Shown one piece after another: positions 34,359 to 42,491 of a stretch of 64,000 bases of DNA (positions are counted from its first letter, which is position 1; each line of letters opens with the position of its first letter). The stretch is from contig NZ_QMHO01000001.1 in the NCBI RefSeq assembly GCF_003313505.1, positions 434,001-498,000 of the forward strand, given 5' to 3'. Position numbers and translations under genes: made by a program. Below the pieces are notes generated by a model. That model saw only the letters and a list, made by a program, of their open reading frames with translations, had not been told where the DNA came from and searched no databases. The DNA comes from Pedobacter nanyangensis (GTDB taxonomy: Bacteria; Bacteroidota; Bacteroidia; Sphingobacteriales; Sphingobacteriaceae).

Positions 34359-36070
34359 TTTCCTCCTGGCCTGCTCCTTTGAGCCTGAGGAATAACGGGC
34401 GGTTTTACTTCTTTTTTCTCTTTAGGTTTGGGGCTTGGGAGTGGGGCAACCAATGGAATTTTGATGATCTCATTTCTATCCCAATTTGCTCTGATAGACA
34501 GCTCTTTAGGTTCATACCAAATAGCCTCTGGTTGTAAACCTTTTTTCAAGTTACCGGTATCCCAAATGCCATTTTTATTTTCATCGTAAACTATTCGGCC
34601 GTAGTATATCCCCTGTTTATATTTATCCAGTTTAACAGATGTTTTTTTAATAATTGGGAAACTAGAAATGATATTCTTGTCTTTGTTCACAATTTCAAGA
34701 ATATAGCTTTTAGTAGTATCTGGAGGTTCTATAGCAAGTGTTAACGTGCCATAGTCGTTGGCATCACCCAATGTAAATGTCTTTTTTAATTCTTTGTTTT
34801 TAGCATCAAAAATTGCTGTAGCGGCGTTTTCTCGTAGCAATAAGATATATTCTTCTTTAGCACGCCATTTATACTTAATATGATATTTAAGCAAATTGGC
34901 GCTGTCTTTTACCAGCGTGAATTTTCTTGGAATACTATCTTCTAATAGCAATATTTTACTTTCATCTAAATTCTTTATTGGAAAATTGAAGCTAATTACC
35001 AAGTCTTTAAACGGATTTAAGGTACCGCCATCCAAGTTGTCAGAGATGTTAAGTATTCGATTGTAGGTATCTCTTTTTGATCTGGTTAACTTTACGGTAT
35101 CTAATATTTTCCCGTCATCTTTTATAGCTACTTTTACCGAGTCGAACGACAAATCATTTAGCCAAAGTGTTACGCTGTCTTTTGTTTTACTGAACTGCAG
35201 TAGCTTTCCTTGATCAATATTGCTGGGAAATATCACCGTTAGATCGGGATTTTTCAACTTTTGATTGAAATTCATGAAAATACTTCCATCAGCATTTAGC
35301 TTTCTATCAAGAGTTCTAAACTCAGGGGCTAGTTCTTTAAATACATTCAGGTGCAAGCTATCAATGTTCTTGTCTAATAAAAAAGGCTCCTTGATAAATC
35401 CAATTTCATCGCTTACTTGTTGATAGATCCTATCACCGCCTTTTTCCTTTAAGGCATAAATCTTATAGGTATCTTTTTTTAAATTGTTAAGCTTGAAATT
35501 TCCACTGCTATCTGTTAGGGTAAAAATAGCTGCACGTTTTTTTCCAAAAAGGCTGTCTCTGGATAGGGGAAGGATAAAAACCGTCGTTTCAATTTCTGGC
35601 TCCAGGGTGAGTGCATTGGTAACATTTCCACTAATACTTAACGAATCTATGGTTGGGCCTGTTGAGAAAGCATAGCTGAAATTTTTAAGTTCGTTGCTCT
35701 CGTTAAGGTCCACAATTGATTTTCCAAAATTTAGCGTATAGGTAGTATTTTTTTCCAAAGTGTCTGGCAACGTTATTTCCAGTCTTTTTAATTTGGCTTT
35801 TAGTTCTGGCGTTCTTTCCAGTTCTGGAGAAATGGAAAATTCTTTAAATTCATTATTGAGTTTAATGTACTCGTCAAATTCTATGACTATTTTTTTTGCG
35901 CTAAAATTTGTGGTCAAATTTTCTGGAATCATTTTTAGCACTTTTGGCGGAGTGGTGTCTTTTGGTCCACCTTGTGGTGTTTGCATGGCGGCGCAACCGT
36001 AAATAAGCGTAGCCAATGCCAAAAGCGCTAAAAAAATGCTGTAAAAAGAGTCTTTGTTGTTTTTTGCCAT
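34355..36070 (-). CDS. Ig-like (SbsA/Big_5-type) domain lipoprotein
   Basis: A 571-residue exported protein with a lipobox near residue 26 (ATLIYGCAAMQTPQGGPKDTTPP). The first mature domain is the Ig-like fold common in Bacteroidetes: DTTPPKVLKMIPENLTTNFSAKKIVIEFDEYIKL, FSISPEL, TLEKNTTYTLNFGKSIVDLNESN. A carboxypeptidase-regulatory-like segment follows (SISGNVTNALTLEPE...GNFKLNNLKKDTYKIYALKEKGGDRIY), then beta-rich repeats, and a Pro/Lys-rich tail. It is probably a surface or periplasmic lipoprotein. Function is unknown. Its stop overlaps the gamma-carbonic-anhydrase gene tail-to-tail by 4 bp. Confidence 0.87.
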   Translation of the reverse strand: MAKNNKDSFYSIFLALLALATLIYGCAAMQTPQGGPKDTTPPKVLKMIPENLTTNFSAKKIVIEFDEYIKLNNEFKEFSISPELERTPELKAKLKRLEITLPDTLEKNTTYTLNFGKSIVDLNESNELKNFSYAFSTGPTIDSLSISGNVTNALTLEPEIETTVFILPLSRDSLFGKKRAAIFTLTDSSGNFKLNNLKKDTYKIYALKEKGGDRIYQQVSDEIGFIKEPFLLDKNIDSLHLNVFKELAPEFRTLDRKLNADGSIFMNFNQKLKNPDLTVIFPSNIDQGKLLQFSKTKDSVTLWLNDLSFDSVKVAIKDDGKILDTVKLTRSKRDTYNRILNISDNLDGGTLNPFKDLVISFNFPIKNLDESKILLLEDSIPRKFTLVKDSANLLKYHIKYKWRAKEEYILLLRENAATAIFDAKNKELKKTFTLGDANDYGTLTLAIEPPDTTKSYILEIVNKDKNIISSFPIIKKTSVKLDKYKQGIYYGRIVYDENKNGIWDTGNLKKGLQPEAIWYEPKELSIRANWDRNEIIKIPLVAPLPSPKPKEKKEVKPPVIPQAQRSRPGGN

Positions 36071-36191
36071 TTATAAGCGTTTTAATCTATTTTTACTTTT
36101 TTTGGAACAATAACATTAAAATTTTGAGTTATGCTTTTATAACGCTTTATTTTAATTTGTATTTTTAATATATTAAATATCTGTAAATCAG

Positions 36192-38054
36192 TTATTTAGC
36201 TATATGAACCATTAAAACTGAAATATCTGAAGGCGAAACCCCAGAAATTCGGGATGCCTGGCCCAAAGTTCTAGGTTTTATCTTCAATAATTTTTCTCTC
36301 GCTTCTTTTGATAAAGATACTAAAGTGTTGTAATCAAAATCCGGATTAATTGCTTTGTCTTCCATCTTTTGCATTTTTGCAACAATCTCCTGTTCTTTTT
36401 CAAAATAGCTTTCGTATTTGATTTTGATTTCAGCTTGCTCTATAGTTTCCTTTTCAAATTGGTTGAGTATATCGTTAAAAGGTTCGCTCACTTTTCGCAG
36501 GTCACTGATGTTTACTTGGGGCCTACTTAATATGCTAAATAATTTTACATTTTGTGTTAAAGCCGAAGTTCCTAGTTCTTCTAATAACCCATTTGCTTCC
36601 GACATTTCTATTCCTTGTTTTTTTGTGAAAGCAACGATATCGTCGGAGTCTTTTATTTTTTGATTAACAATGTCTAAGCGCTCATCATTTACCAAGCCTA
36701 GTTCATGGGCAATAGGAGTGAGGCGGATATCGGCATTGTCTTGTCTTAATAATAAACGATGTTCAGCTCTGGAGGTAAACATACGGTAAGGTTCTTCTGT
36801 ACCTTTTGTTACCAAATCATCTATCAAAACACCTATATACGACTCAGAACGTTTCATGATCAGCTCATGTTTGTCATATACCTTCTGATGGGCATTAATT
36901 CCTGCGATAAAACCTTGACTAGCAGCTTCTTCATATCCAGTAGTACCATTAATTTGGCCTGCAAAGAACAAGTTGCTGATCAGTTTGGTTTCCAAGGTTA
37001 AGGAGAGCTGGGTAGGGGGGAAGTAATCGTATTCAATCGCATATCCTGGCCTAAACATCTTCGCATTTTCAAACCCAGGAATTTGGGTAAGTGCTTTGTA
37101 CTGTACATCTTCCGGTAACGAAGTAGAAAATCCATTCACATATATCTCACAAGTATTCCATCCTTCTGGTTCTACAAATATCTGATGACGTTCTCTTTCT
37201 GCAAAGCGATTGATTTTGTCCTCGATAGAAGGGCAATAGCGAGGACCTAATCCTTTGATTCTGCCCGTAAACATAGGAGATTTTTCGAAGCCTTCTTTTA
37301 GCGTTTCGTGAACTTTATCATTGGTATAGGTAATCCAGCAGCAGCGCTGATCAGTGGGTAGTGCTACATTTGTGTAAGAAAACCTGCCTCTTTCTTCGTC
37401 TCCCCATTGTTCTTCCATCAAGGAATAGTTAAGCGAACGACCATCAATTCTGGGAGGGGTGCCCGTTTTCATGCGGCCTGCCTCAAAACCTAATTCTACC
37501 AATTGTTCCGTTAAACCAGTAGCCGATTTTTCTCCCGTTCTGCCGCCACCCATTTTTTTCTCACCGATATGAATTACTCCATTAAGGAAAGTACCATTGG
37601 TAAGCACTACAGATTTTGCTTTTATTTCTACCCCAAGATTAGTTTTTACTCCTATAACAGTATTGTTTTTTATTAATAATGAACTAACCATTTCTTGCCA
37701 AAAATCAATATTTGGAGTTCTTTCTAAGGCTAGTCGCCATTCTTCCGCAAATCTTTTTCTATCATTTTGAGTACGGGGACTCCACATCGCAGGGCCTTTG
37801 GATTTATTTAACATCCTAAATTGAATGGTGGTTTTATCGGCAATAATACCCGAGTATCCGCCCATAGCGTCTATTTCTCTAACAATTTGGCCTTTGGCCA
37901 CGCCGCCCATTGCTGGGTTACAGCTCATTTGGGCAATAGTTTCCATATTCATTGTGATCAACAAAACCGATGATCCCAGATTTGCAGCAGCAGCGGCAGC
38001 TTCGCAACCAGCATGACCAGCGCCAACTACAATTACGTCGTATTCTTTAAACAT
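36192..38054 (-). CDS. mnmG: tRNA uridine-5-carboxymethylaminomethyl modification enzyme MnmG (GidA)
   Basis: A 620-residue FAD enzyme that, with MnmE, installs carboxymethylaminomethyl groups on wobble U34 of tRNAs. The N terminus has the FAD motif [21 protein letters not shown], then [84 protein letters not shown] and [16 protein letters not shown]. The C-terminal MnmE-binding domain ends with [20 protein letters not shown]. MnmG (GidA) is often origin-proximal in bacteria, and two parS-like sites lie 12-70 bp upstream of its start. Confidence 0.98.
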   Translation of the reverse strand: MFKEYDVIVVGAGHAGCEAAAAAANLGSSVLLITMNMETIAQMSCNPAMGGVAKGQIVREIDAMGGYSGIIADKTTIQFRMLNKSKGPAMWSPRTQNDRKRFAEEWRLALERTPNIDFWQEMVSSLLIKNNTVIGVKTNLGVEIKAKSVVLTNGTFLNGVIHIGEKKMGGGRTGEKSATGLTEQLVELGFEAGRMKTGTPPRIDGRSLNYSLMEEQWGDEERGRFSYTNVALPTDQRCCWITYTNDKVHETLKEGFEKSPMFTGRIKGLGPRYCPSIEDKINRFAERERHQIFVEPEGWNTCEIYVNGFSTSLPEDVQYKALTQIPGFENAKMFRPGYAIEYDYFPPTQLSLTLETKLISNLFFAGQINGTTGYEEAASQGFIAGINAHQKVYDKHELIMKRSESYIGVLIDDLVTKGTEEPYRMFTSRAEHRLLLRQDNADIRLTPIAHELGLVNDERLDIVNQKIKDSDDIVAFTKKQGIEMSEANGLLEELGTSALTQNVKLFSILSRPQVNISDLRKVSEPFNDILNQFEKETIEQAEIKIKYESYFEKEQEIVAKMQKMEDKAINPDFDYNTLVSLSKEAREKLLKIKPRTLGQASRISGVSPSDISVLMVHIAK

Positions 38055-38065
38055 ATATTTTATGA

Positions 38066-38081
38066 TGTTCCACGTGAAACA
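38066..38081. promoter_or_regulatory. parS site (ParB binding), copy 1
   Basis: TGTTCCACGTGAAACA matches the bacterial chromosomal parS consensus TGTTnCACGTGAAACA exactly. It lies 12 bp upstream of the mnmG start. ParB nucleates at such sites, which cluster near the origin. Confidence 0.85.
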
Positions 38082-38100
38082 TTAAATTTTTATTAGGGTA

Positions 38101-38132
38101 TTCTTCAATGTTCCACGTGGAACATTGAAGAA
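38101..38132. promoter_or_regulatory. parS-like site, copy 2, within a perfect 32-bp palindrome
   Basis: TGTTCCACGTGGAACA (38109-38124) differs from the parS consensus by one base and is fully symmetric. The symmetry extends to 16-base arms (38101-38116 and 38117-38132; outer arm TTCTTCAA / TTGAAGAA). Its centre is 43 bp from that of copy 1. Placed 6 bp after the ABC-F stop codon, it could also form a terminator-like hairpin, though without a T-run. Confidence 0.8.
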
Positions 38133-38138
38133 TGATAT

Positions 38139-40001
38139 TTATTTTTCAGATAATTCCATCCATCTTTCCATATCTGTTTCGATGGTTTGGTTGATTTTTT
38201 CTATCGATTCAGATAAATCTTGAATTTTGATATAGTCTGAAGGATCTGTACTGTTTAATTCTTGGGTGAGTTTTTTAATCTTGTTTTCGTTTTCTGCTAA
38301 AGCTTCTTCTAGTTTTTTAAATTCTTGCTGTTCTTTAAAACTTAATTTATTACTGCTTGAAGGGGATGTTGATTTTTGCTCTTGTGTTTTTTCTTTTTTT
38401 GTGGCTGCTTCTTTCTCTTGTTCAATTGCATTTCTATGCTCTGAATAGTTGCCGTTAAAAATTTTAACTTTTCCGTTGCCTTCCATAATGAATAGCTGAT
38501 CACTCATTTTATCTAACAAGTATCTGTCGTGTGAAACCAAAACCAATACCCCTGGAAAATTTTCTAGAAATTCTTCCAACACATTTAAAGTGTCTATATC
38601 CAAATCATTGGTTGGCTCATCTAAAATTAAAAAGTTTGGATTTTGCATTAAAACTTTCATTAAATGGAGGCGTTTTTTCTCCCCACCACTTAGTTTTTCT
38701 ACCAAACCATGTTGTTTTTTTGGAGGAAATAAAAATAAAGTTAATAGGGCAGAGGCGGAGATTGTTTGCCCATCGGCCATTTTAATATATTCTGCATCGG
38801 CTTTTACAATATCAATTACCCTATCTTTTTCGTTGAAATTTAAACCACCCTGTTTGTAATATCCAAACTTTGTCGTTTCCCCTAAATCTACCTTTCCACT
38901 ATCTGGGATTAAATTTCCTGTAATAATGTTTAGTAACGTAGATTTTCCAGTGCCGTTCTTGCCGGCGAGTCCAATTCTGTCGCCTCTCTTAAATATGTAA
39001 GTAAAATTATCAATGATATTTTGATCATTAAAGGCCTGTTTAATATTTTCCAGCTCCAGAATTTTATTTCCTTGCCTGGCCATTTTTACGTTTAAGGTTA
39101 CTTTTTGATGATCTACTCGCTGTTTTGTTTTTTCTTCTAGATCGTAAAATGAATCTATTCTTGCTTGAGATTTGGTTCCCCTAGCTTGCGGCATTCTGCG
39201 CATCCATTCTAGTTCTTTTTTTAATAGGTTTTTGTTTTTTTGATAAGTGGCATCGTCCTGAGCTTCTCTTTCCGCTTTCTTTTCGAGAAAATATGCATAA
39301 TTTCCATGGTAAGTAAATGTTTTACCTCGCTCTAGCTCTACGATGGTGTTACAGATGTTATCCAGAAAATACCTGTCGTGGGTTACCAGTAACAGGGTTT
39401 TATTTCCTGAAGTCAGTAATTTTTCCAACCATTCGATCGTATCAATGTCTAAATGATTGGTTGGCTCATCTAGTACGTAAATGTCTGGATCTTCAATTAA
39501 AAGTTTAGCTAAGGCCAGCCTTTTGCGTTGGCCGCCAGATAGCGTATGTATTTTTTGCTGTAGATGGTTGATGCCCATTCTACTGAGGATTGTTTTAATT
39601 TGATGTTCGTATTCCCAAGCGTTATGTTCACTTAATTCCTCATATAATCTGTTGAGCTTCTTTTCATCAGGGTGCTCTTGCTCAACTAATTCTTCATATG
39701 CTCTAATCAACTGTTGTTGTTTGTTTTCGGAGGAGAAAATGAAGTCGCTAATACTGGCGTTATCTGGAAAGGAAGGCTCTTGGTCAAGAAAACCGATCCT
39801 TACCGATTTGTTCTTTACGATTTTTCCTTCCAAGGGCGCAAAGCGTTCAGCTAGTAATTTCATGAGGGTACTTTTACCAGCGCCATTTACGCCAACAAGC
39901 GCCACACGCTGCCCCGCATTAATTCCTAATGTTAAGTTTTTAAATAGCCATTCGTCGTGATAGGCATGGCCAAGCCCTTCTGCTGCAATTAGTGTACTCA
40001 A
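38139..40001 (-). CDS. ABC-F family ATPase (Uup-like)
   Basis: A 620-residue cytosolic protein with two ABC domains and no membrane segments, of the ABC-F class that acts on ribosomes or nucleic acids. Domain 1 has Walker A GVNGAGKST, signature LSGGQRKRLALA and Walker B IYVLDEPTNHLD. Domain 2 has GKNGTGKST, LSGGEKKRLHLM and FLILDEPTNDLD. An arm/linker lies between them and a charged coiled coil follows (540-620, KKEKTQEQKSTSPSS to IEKINQTIETDMERWMELSE). The C-terminal coiled coil and length suggest the Uup branch rather than an antibiotic-resistance factor. Confidence 0.93.
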   Translation of the reverse strand: MSTLIAAEGLGHAYHDEWLFKNLTLGINAGQRVALVGVNGAGKSTLMKLLAERFAPLEGKIVKNKSVRIGFLDQEPSFPDNASISDFIFSSENKQQQLIRAYEELVEQEHPDEKKLNRLYEELSEHNAWEYEHQIKTILSRMGINHLQQKIHTLSGGQRKRLALAKLLIEDPDIYVLDEPTNHLDIDTIEWLEKLLTSGNKTLLLVTHDRYFLDNICNTIVELERGKTFTYHGNYAYFLEKKAEREAQDDATYQKNKNLLKKELEWMRRMPQARGTKSQARIDSFYDLEEKTKQRVDHQKVTLNVKMARQGNKILELENIKQAFNDQNIIDNFTYIFKRGDRIGLAGKNGTGKSTLLNIITGNLIPDSGKVDLGETTKFGYYKQGGLNFNEKDRVIDIVKADAEYIKMADGQTISASALLTLFLFPPKKQHGLVEKLSGGEKKRLHLMKVLMQNPNFLILDEPTNDLDIDTLNVLEEFLENFPGVLVLVSHDRYLLDKMSDQLFIMEGNGKVKIFNGNYSEHRNAIEQEKEAATKKEKTQEQKSTSPSSSNKLSFKEQQEFKKLEEALAENENKIKKLTQELNSTDPSDYIKIQDLSESIEKINQTIETDMERWMELSEK

Positions 40002-40133
40002 GGTGATTTGAAACGAATTATATAATCAAAAATTGTTGCAAAAGTACGGATTATAAACTGCTTAACGCTTTGTGGCTAGCAGATTAGTGCGCCTGAAGGT
40101 AAATAATTACGATACGATGTTACACGTTTCTGG

Positions 40134-40709
40134 CTAATTGGAGGAGAGCGCAATAATACACTGCTCTCTTATTTGCCAAAGTTCTTCCATTGAAACCATT
40201 AGATTTTGTTGTGTTTTGAGCCAATTGGCCAGAAAATTTTGGTGAAAGCTAACTTTAAAATTAGATATTTGATTGGTGCGGATTTCTATTTCTTCCAAGA
40301 GGTCATTTGCAAAATCACTTGGTTTTGAATGTTCATTTGTGTAATCCAGGATTTCGTTTTTCCACTTCAGATAGGTGTGTGCTTCGGGGAGGTAAGGCAG
40401 TTGATTTTTAGCTAAGGTAGCGGCAATTTTTGGCGTATTGGCTGCATTCATTTTGAAAATTCCAATCATCAGTTTGAAACCAACGATGTTGTTTTCTTCG
40501 GAAAGCCGCTTTAAAAGGGCATGTTTAGTACTGCAGGTTCCGCATTTGTCGTCAAATACAGTGCTTAAATCAGCTTTATTTTTATTTCTGCTGTAGCGGA
40601 GTTTTCTGACAAAATTTGCCGCTTCACTAAACGTGTGGATATTATGCAGCAGAAACTTTTTAGAAATGATGCCGGTTGGATGGATCTCGAAATTTATGCG
40701 TTCGGACAT
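40134..40709 (-). CDS. Hypothetical protein with transglutaminase-like Cys-His-Asp pattern
   Basis: A 191-residue protein without a signal peptide, not recognised as a named family. The pattern CGTCSTKHALL (Cys59), LPEAHTYLKW (His111) and EILDYT (Asp122) follows the order and local sequence of the transglutaminase-like/cysteine-peptidase core (G-x-C-S...A-L-L; H-x-W/Y; D-x-T). This suggests a papain-like cysteine hydrolase or amidase, but it is inference from the motif alone. The flanking helices are not informative. It lies between the ABC-F and four-helix-bundle genes on the same strand. Confidence 0.6.
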   Translation of the reverse strand: MSERINFEIHPTGIISKKFLLHNIHTFSEAANFVRKLRYSRNKNKADLSTVFDDKCGTCSTKHALLKRLSEENNIVGFKLMIGIFKMNAANTPKIAATLAKNQLPYLPEAHTYLKWKNEILDYTNEHSKPSDFANDLLEEIEIRTNQISNFKVSFHQNFLANWLKTQQNLMVSMEELWQIREQCIIALSSN

Positions 40710-40726
40710 TTTGGAACGGAGGTGTT

Positions 40727-41413
40727 TTAATTCAAATTGAACTTATCGTTCCTGATATTCATCACGTTTGAAGCAAAAATAATAGAAACAATAAGCACAC
40801 CGATAATGATGGCCAAGATGAGCTGAAGGGTAGAATAGAGGTTTGTTCCCGTCACAATTTTTTGGGATTCTTCTTTAAGCTGTTCGCCTACTACGGTTTG
40901 TATTTTGGTAAGCTGGGAAAGCAAACTGGAAATACCGCTAAAAGATTGCTCTGCACTGCTGTCATATAGGCTTCTAAGAGTGACCTTCTCTAATGTTTCG
41001 GCATTCAATAAAATATTTTTTTCCAATACTTTATTTTCAAGTAATTTAACTTTTAATTCAGTTAAATGATTTTTTTCGTTTTTAACCAAAAACGTTTTTT
41101 CGTACTTGGCCAAAAGCGTATCAATTTCTCTATCTAGTCCCTTTAATTTGTTGTTTAACTGTTGGGGGCTAAGTTTGTTTTTGTCACTATAAACGAAAGT
41201 TTCCAATAGAAAGCGCTTGGCGTATAGCTTTTCTGAAATGTAGAAAATATCCGTTGCTGGAACCAACCTGTCGTTGTAGAGCGATGAAAACGCTTTTTCC
41301 ATATTTTTAATACTACGGTCTTCCAATACCCTGATCAATATTGTACAGGCCATAATCAGAAAAAGGAGGATGGCAATTTTGGTTTTTTGCTTTAGAGAAT
41401 AGGCTATTTTCAT
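40727..41413 (-). CDS. Membrane protein with a chemoreceptor-like four-helix-bundle domain, no output domain
   Basis: A 228-residue protein with a short basic N terminus, TM1 (about 12-30, AILLFLIMACTILIRVL), an extracytoplasmic helical domain of about 160 residues (30-190) and TM2 (about 193-215, LILAIIIGVLIVSIIFAS), ending 12 residues later. The arrangement matches the 4HB_MCP ligand-binding module of chemoreceptors and kinases, but the HAMP, signalling and kinase domains are all absent. The 3' end is an ordinary stop, not a frameshift into such a domain. Its partner, if any, is unknown. It sits 17 bp upstream of the transglutaminase-like gene. Confidence 0.7.
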   Translation of the reverse strand: MKIAYSLKQKTKIAILLFLIMACTILIRVLEDRSIKNMEKAFSSLYNDRLVPATDIFYISEKLYAKRFLLETFVYSDKNKLSPQQLNNKLKGLDREIDTLLAKYEKTFLVKNEKNHLTELKVKLLENKVLEKNILLNAETLEKVTLRSLYDSSAEQSFSGISSLLSQLTKIQTVVGEQLKEESQKIVTGTNLYSTLQLILAIIIGVLIVSIIFASNVMNIRNDKFNLN

Positions 41414-41587
41414 CTTTGATGGAATAAAATAACCCCCAATATAGTGATTATTTAAAGCATTATGGTGCTAGGGTTGGCAAGTTGGTAGAATTGCATTGAA
41501 ATGGAGAATCGCGGAAAAAGAAAAAGCGGGCATCCACCCGCTTGATTAACTAAAACTAAACTAAATTTATATGTGTGTATATGAATT

Positions 41588-42220
41588 TTAAAACAAGGTC
41601 AAAAGATCTTCAGTAGGCAAGCCTGTTACTGTTGATTGTTTTTGCGCTACAGCCGTATTTTTAGCTTGGATGCTGCTGTTTTCGGCAGTAAATTTTTCAG
41701 CGCTTAAAGAAGCAAGGCTACCAATTACCGCATTGTAATCTGTGGTTGATCCGCTTAAATTTAAGCTTGCTTTGTTGTTTACGTTAGCAAATAAATCAAC
41801 GGTATAGGTATTTAGGTTAGCTTTTGCTTGATCTTTCAAATTAATTTCCAAACTAAGCGTGTTAAATTTGCCGTTGGTTTTTACTACCGCATTGTCGCTA
41901 GCGGTAATTTCATTTAATTGGCTAGCATAAACTACCACAGTTAAGGTTTCTTTATCAAAAGAGCTAATTCTCAATTCGCCATTTCTTTCTTGAACCAGGG
42001 CATTTTTTGCATAGTAATTGTCGTATACCTGTACGCTTGGGTTGGCACTTTGAACCAAAATTACTTCTACGTTGCCCGCAACACTTAGTTTGTTGAAGCT
42101 TTTTACCGAGTTTAATACGGTTACTTTTTTAGCTTCCTTTGCATTTGCGAAAGCTGGAACACTTGCACTAATTGCTATCGTTAAGATGGCTGCGAATAGA
42201 TTTTTAATAGCGGTTTTCAT
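41588..42220 (-). CDS. GIN-domain (DUF2807) exported protein
   Basis: A 210-residue secreted protein. It has a signal peptide (MKTAIKNLFAAILTIAISASVPAFANA) and a beta-helical GIN/DUF2807 domain: VKSFNKLSVAGNVEVILVQSANPSVQVYDNYY, LRISSFDKETLTVVVYASQLNEITASDNAVVKTNGKF, LSLEINLKDQAKANLNTYTVDLFANVNNKASLNLSGSTTDYNAVIGS. These are common in Bacteroidetes and annotated as putative adhesin-like heads without proven function. The C-terminal 35 residues are divergent. It is divergent from the ApbE/DUF2271 gene, sharing a 271-bp upstream region. Confidence 0.85.
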   Translation of the reverse strand: MKTAIKNLFAAILTIAISASVPAFANAKEAKKVTVLNSVKSFNKLSVAGNVEVILVQSANPSVQVYDNYYAKNALVQERNGELRISSFDKETLTVVVYASQLNEITASDNAVVKTNGKFNTLSLEINLKDQAKANLNTYTVDLFANVNNKASLNLSGSTTDYNAVIGSLASLSAEKFTAENSSIQAKNTAVAQKQSTVTGLPTEDLLTLF

Positions 42221-42345
42221 ATTGTGTGTTTTTTATATCGTTATTTTAATTTTTGTTGTTTTTGTAAACTTGTTACATCTATAAGACCTCCAAACCCTAA
42301 AAAGGTTGCATGGCAGCGGGATGTTTTATACCATCACGAATAAAG

Positions 42346-42380
42346 TTTCGACCAACGGGGATAATTTTTCGACCAACGGG
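42346..42380. promoter_or_regulatory. Two 14-bp direct repeats at 21-bp spacing, candidate activator site
   Basis: TTTCGACCAACGGG occurs at 42346-42359 and 42367-42380, a 21-bp period (two helical turns). In the complement each reads CCCGTTGGTCG, close to LytTR-type half-sites (core GTTn[A/G][T/C]) with the same ~21-bp phasing. They lie about 110 bp before the ApbE/DUF2271 gene and 126 bp from the GIN gene. Confidence 0.55.
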
Positions 42381-42491
42381 ATAAGCCAAAAAGTAAAATT
42401 TGTGCTTTTAGGGGCAGAAAAAAGAGAAAACTGCCGTTAATGTCACTGTAACCCCTAACTTTGGTCGGTTGAAAATCAAAAAATTATCACA

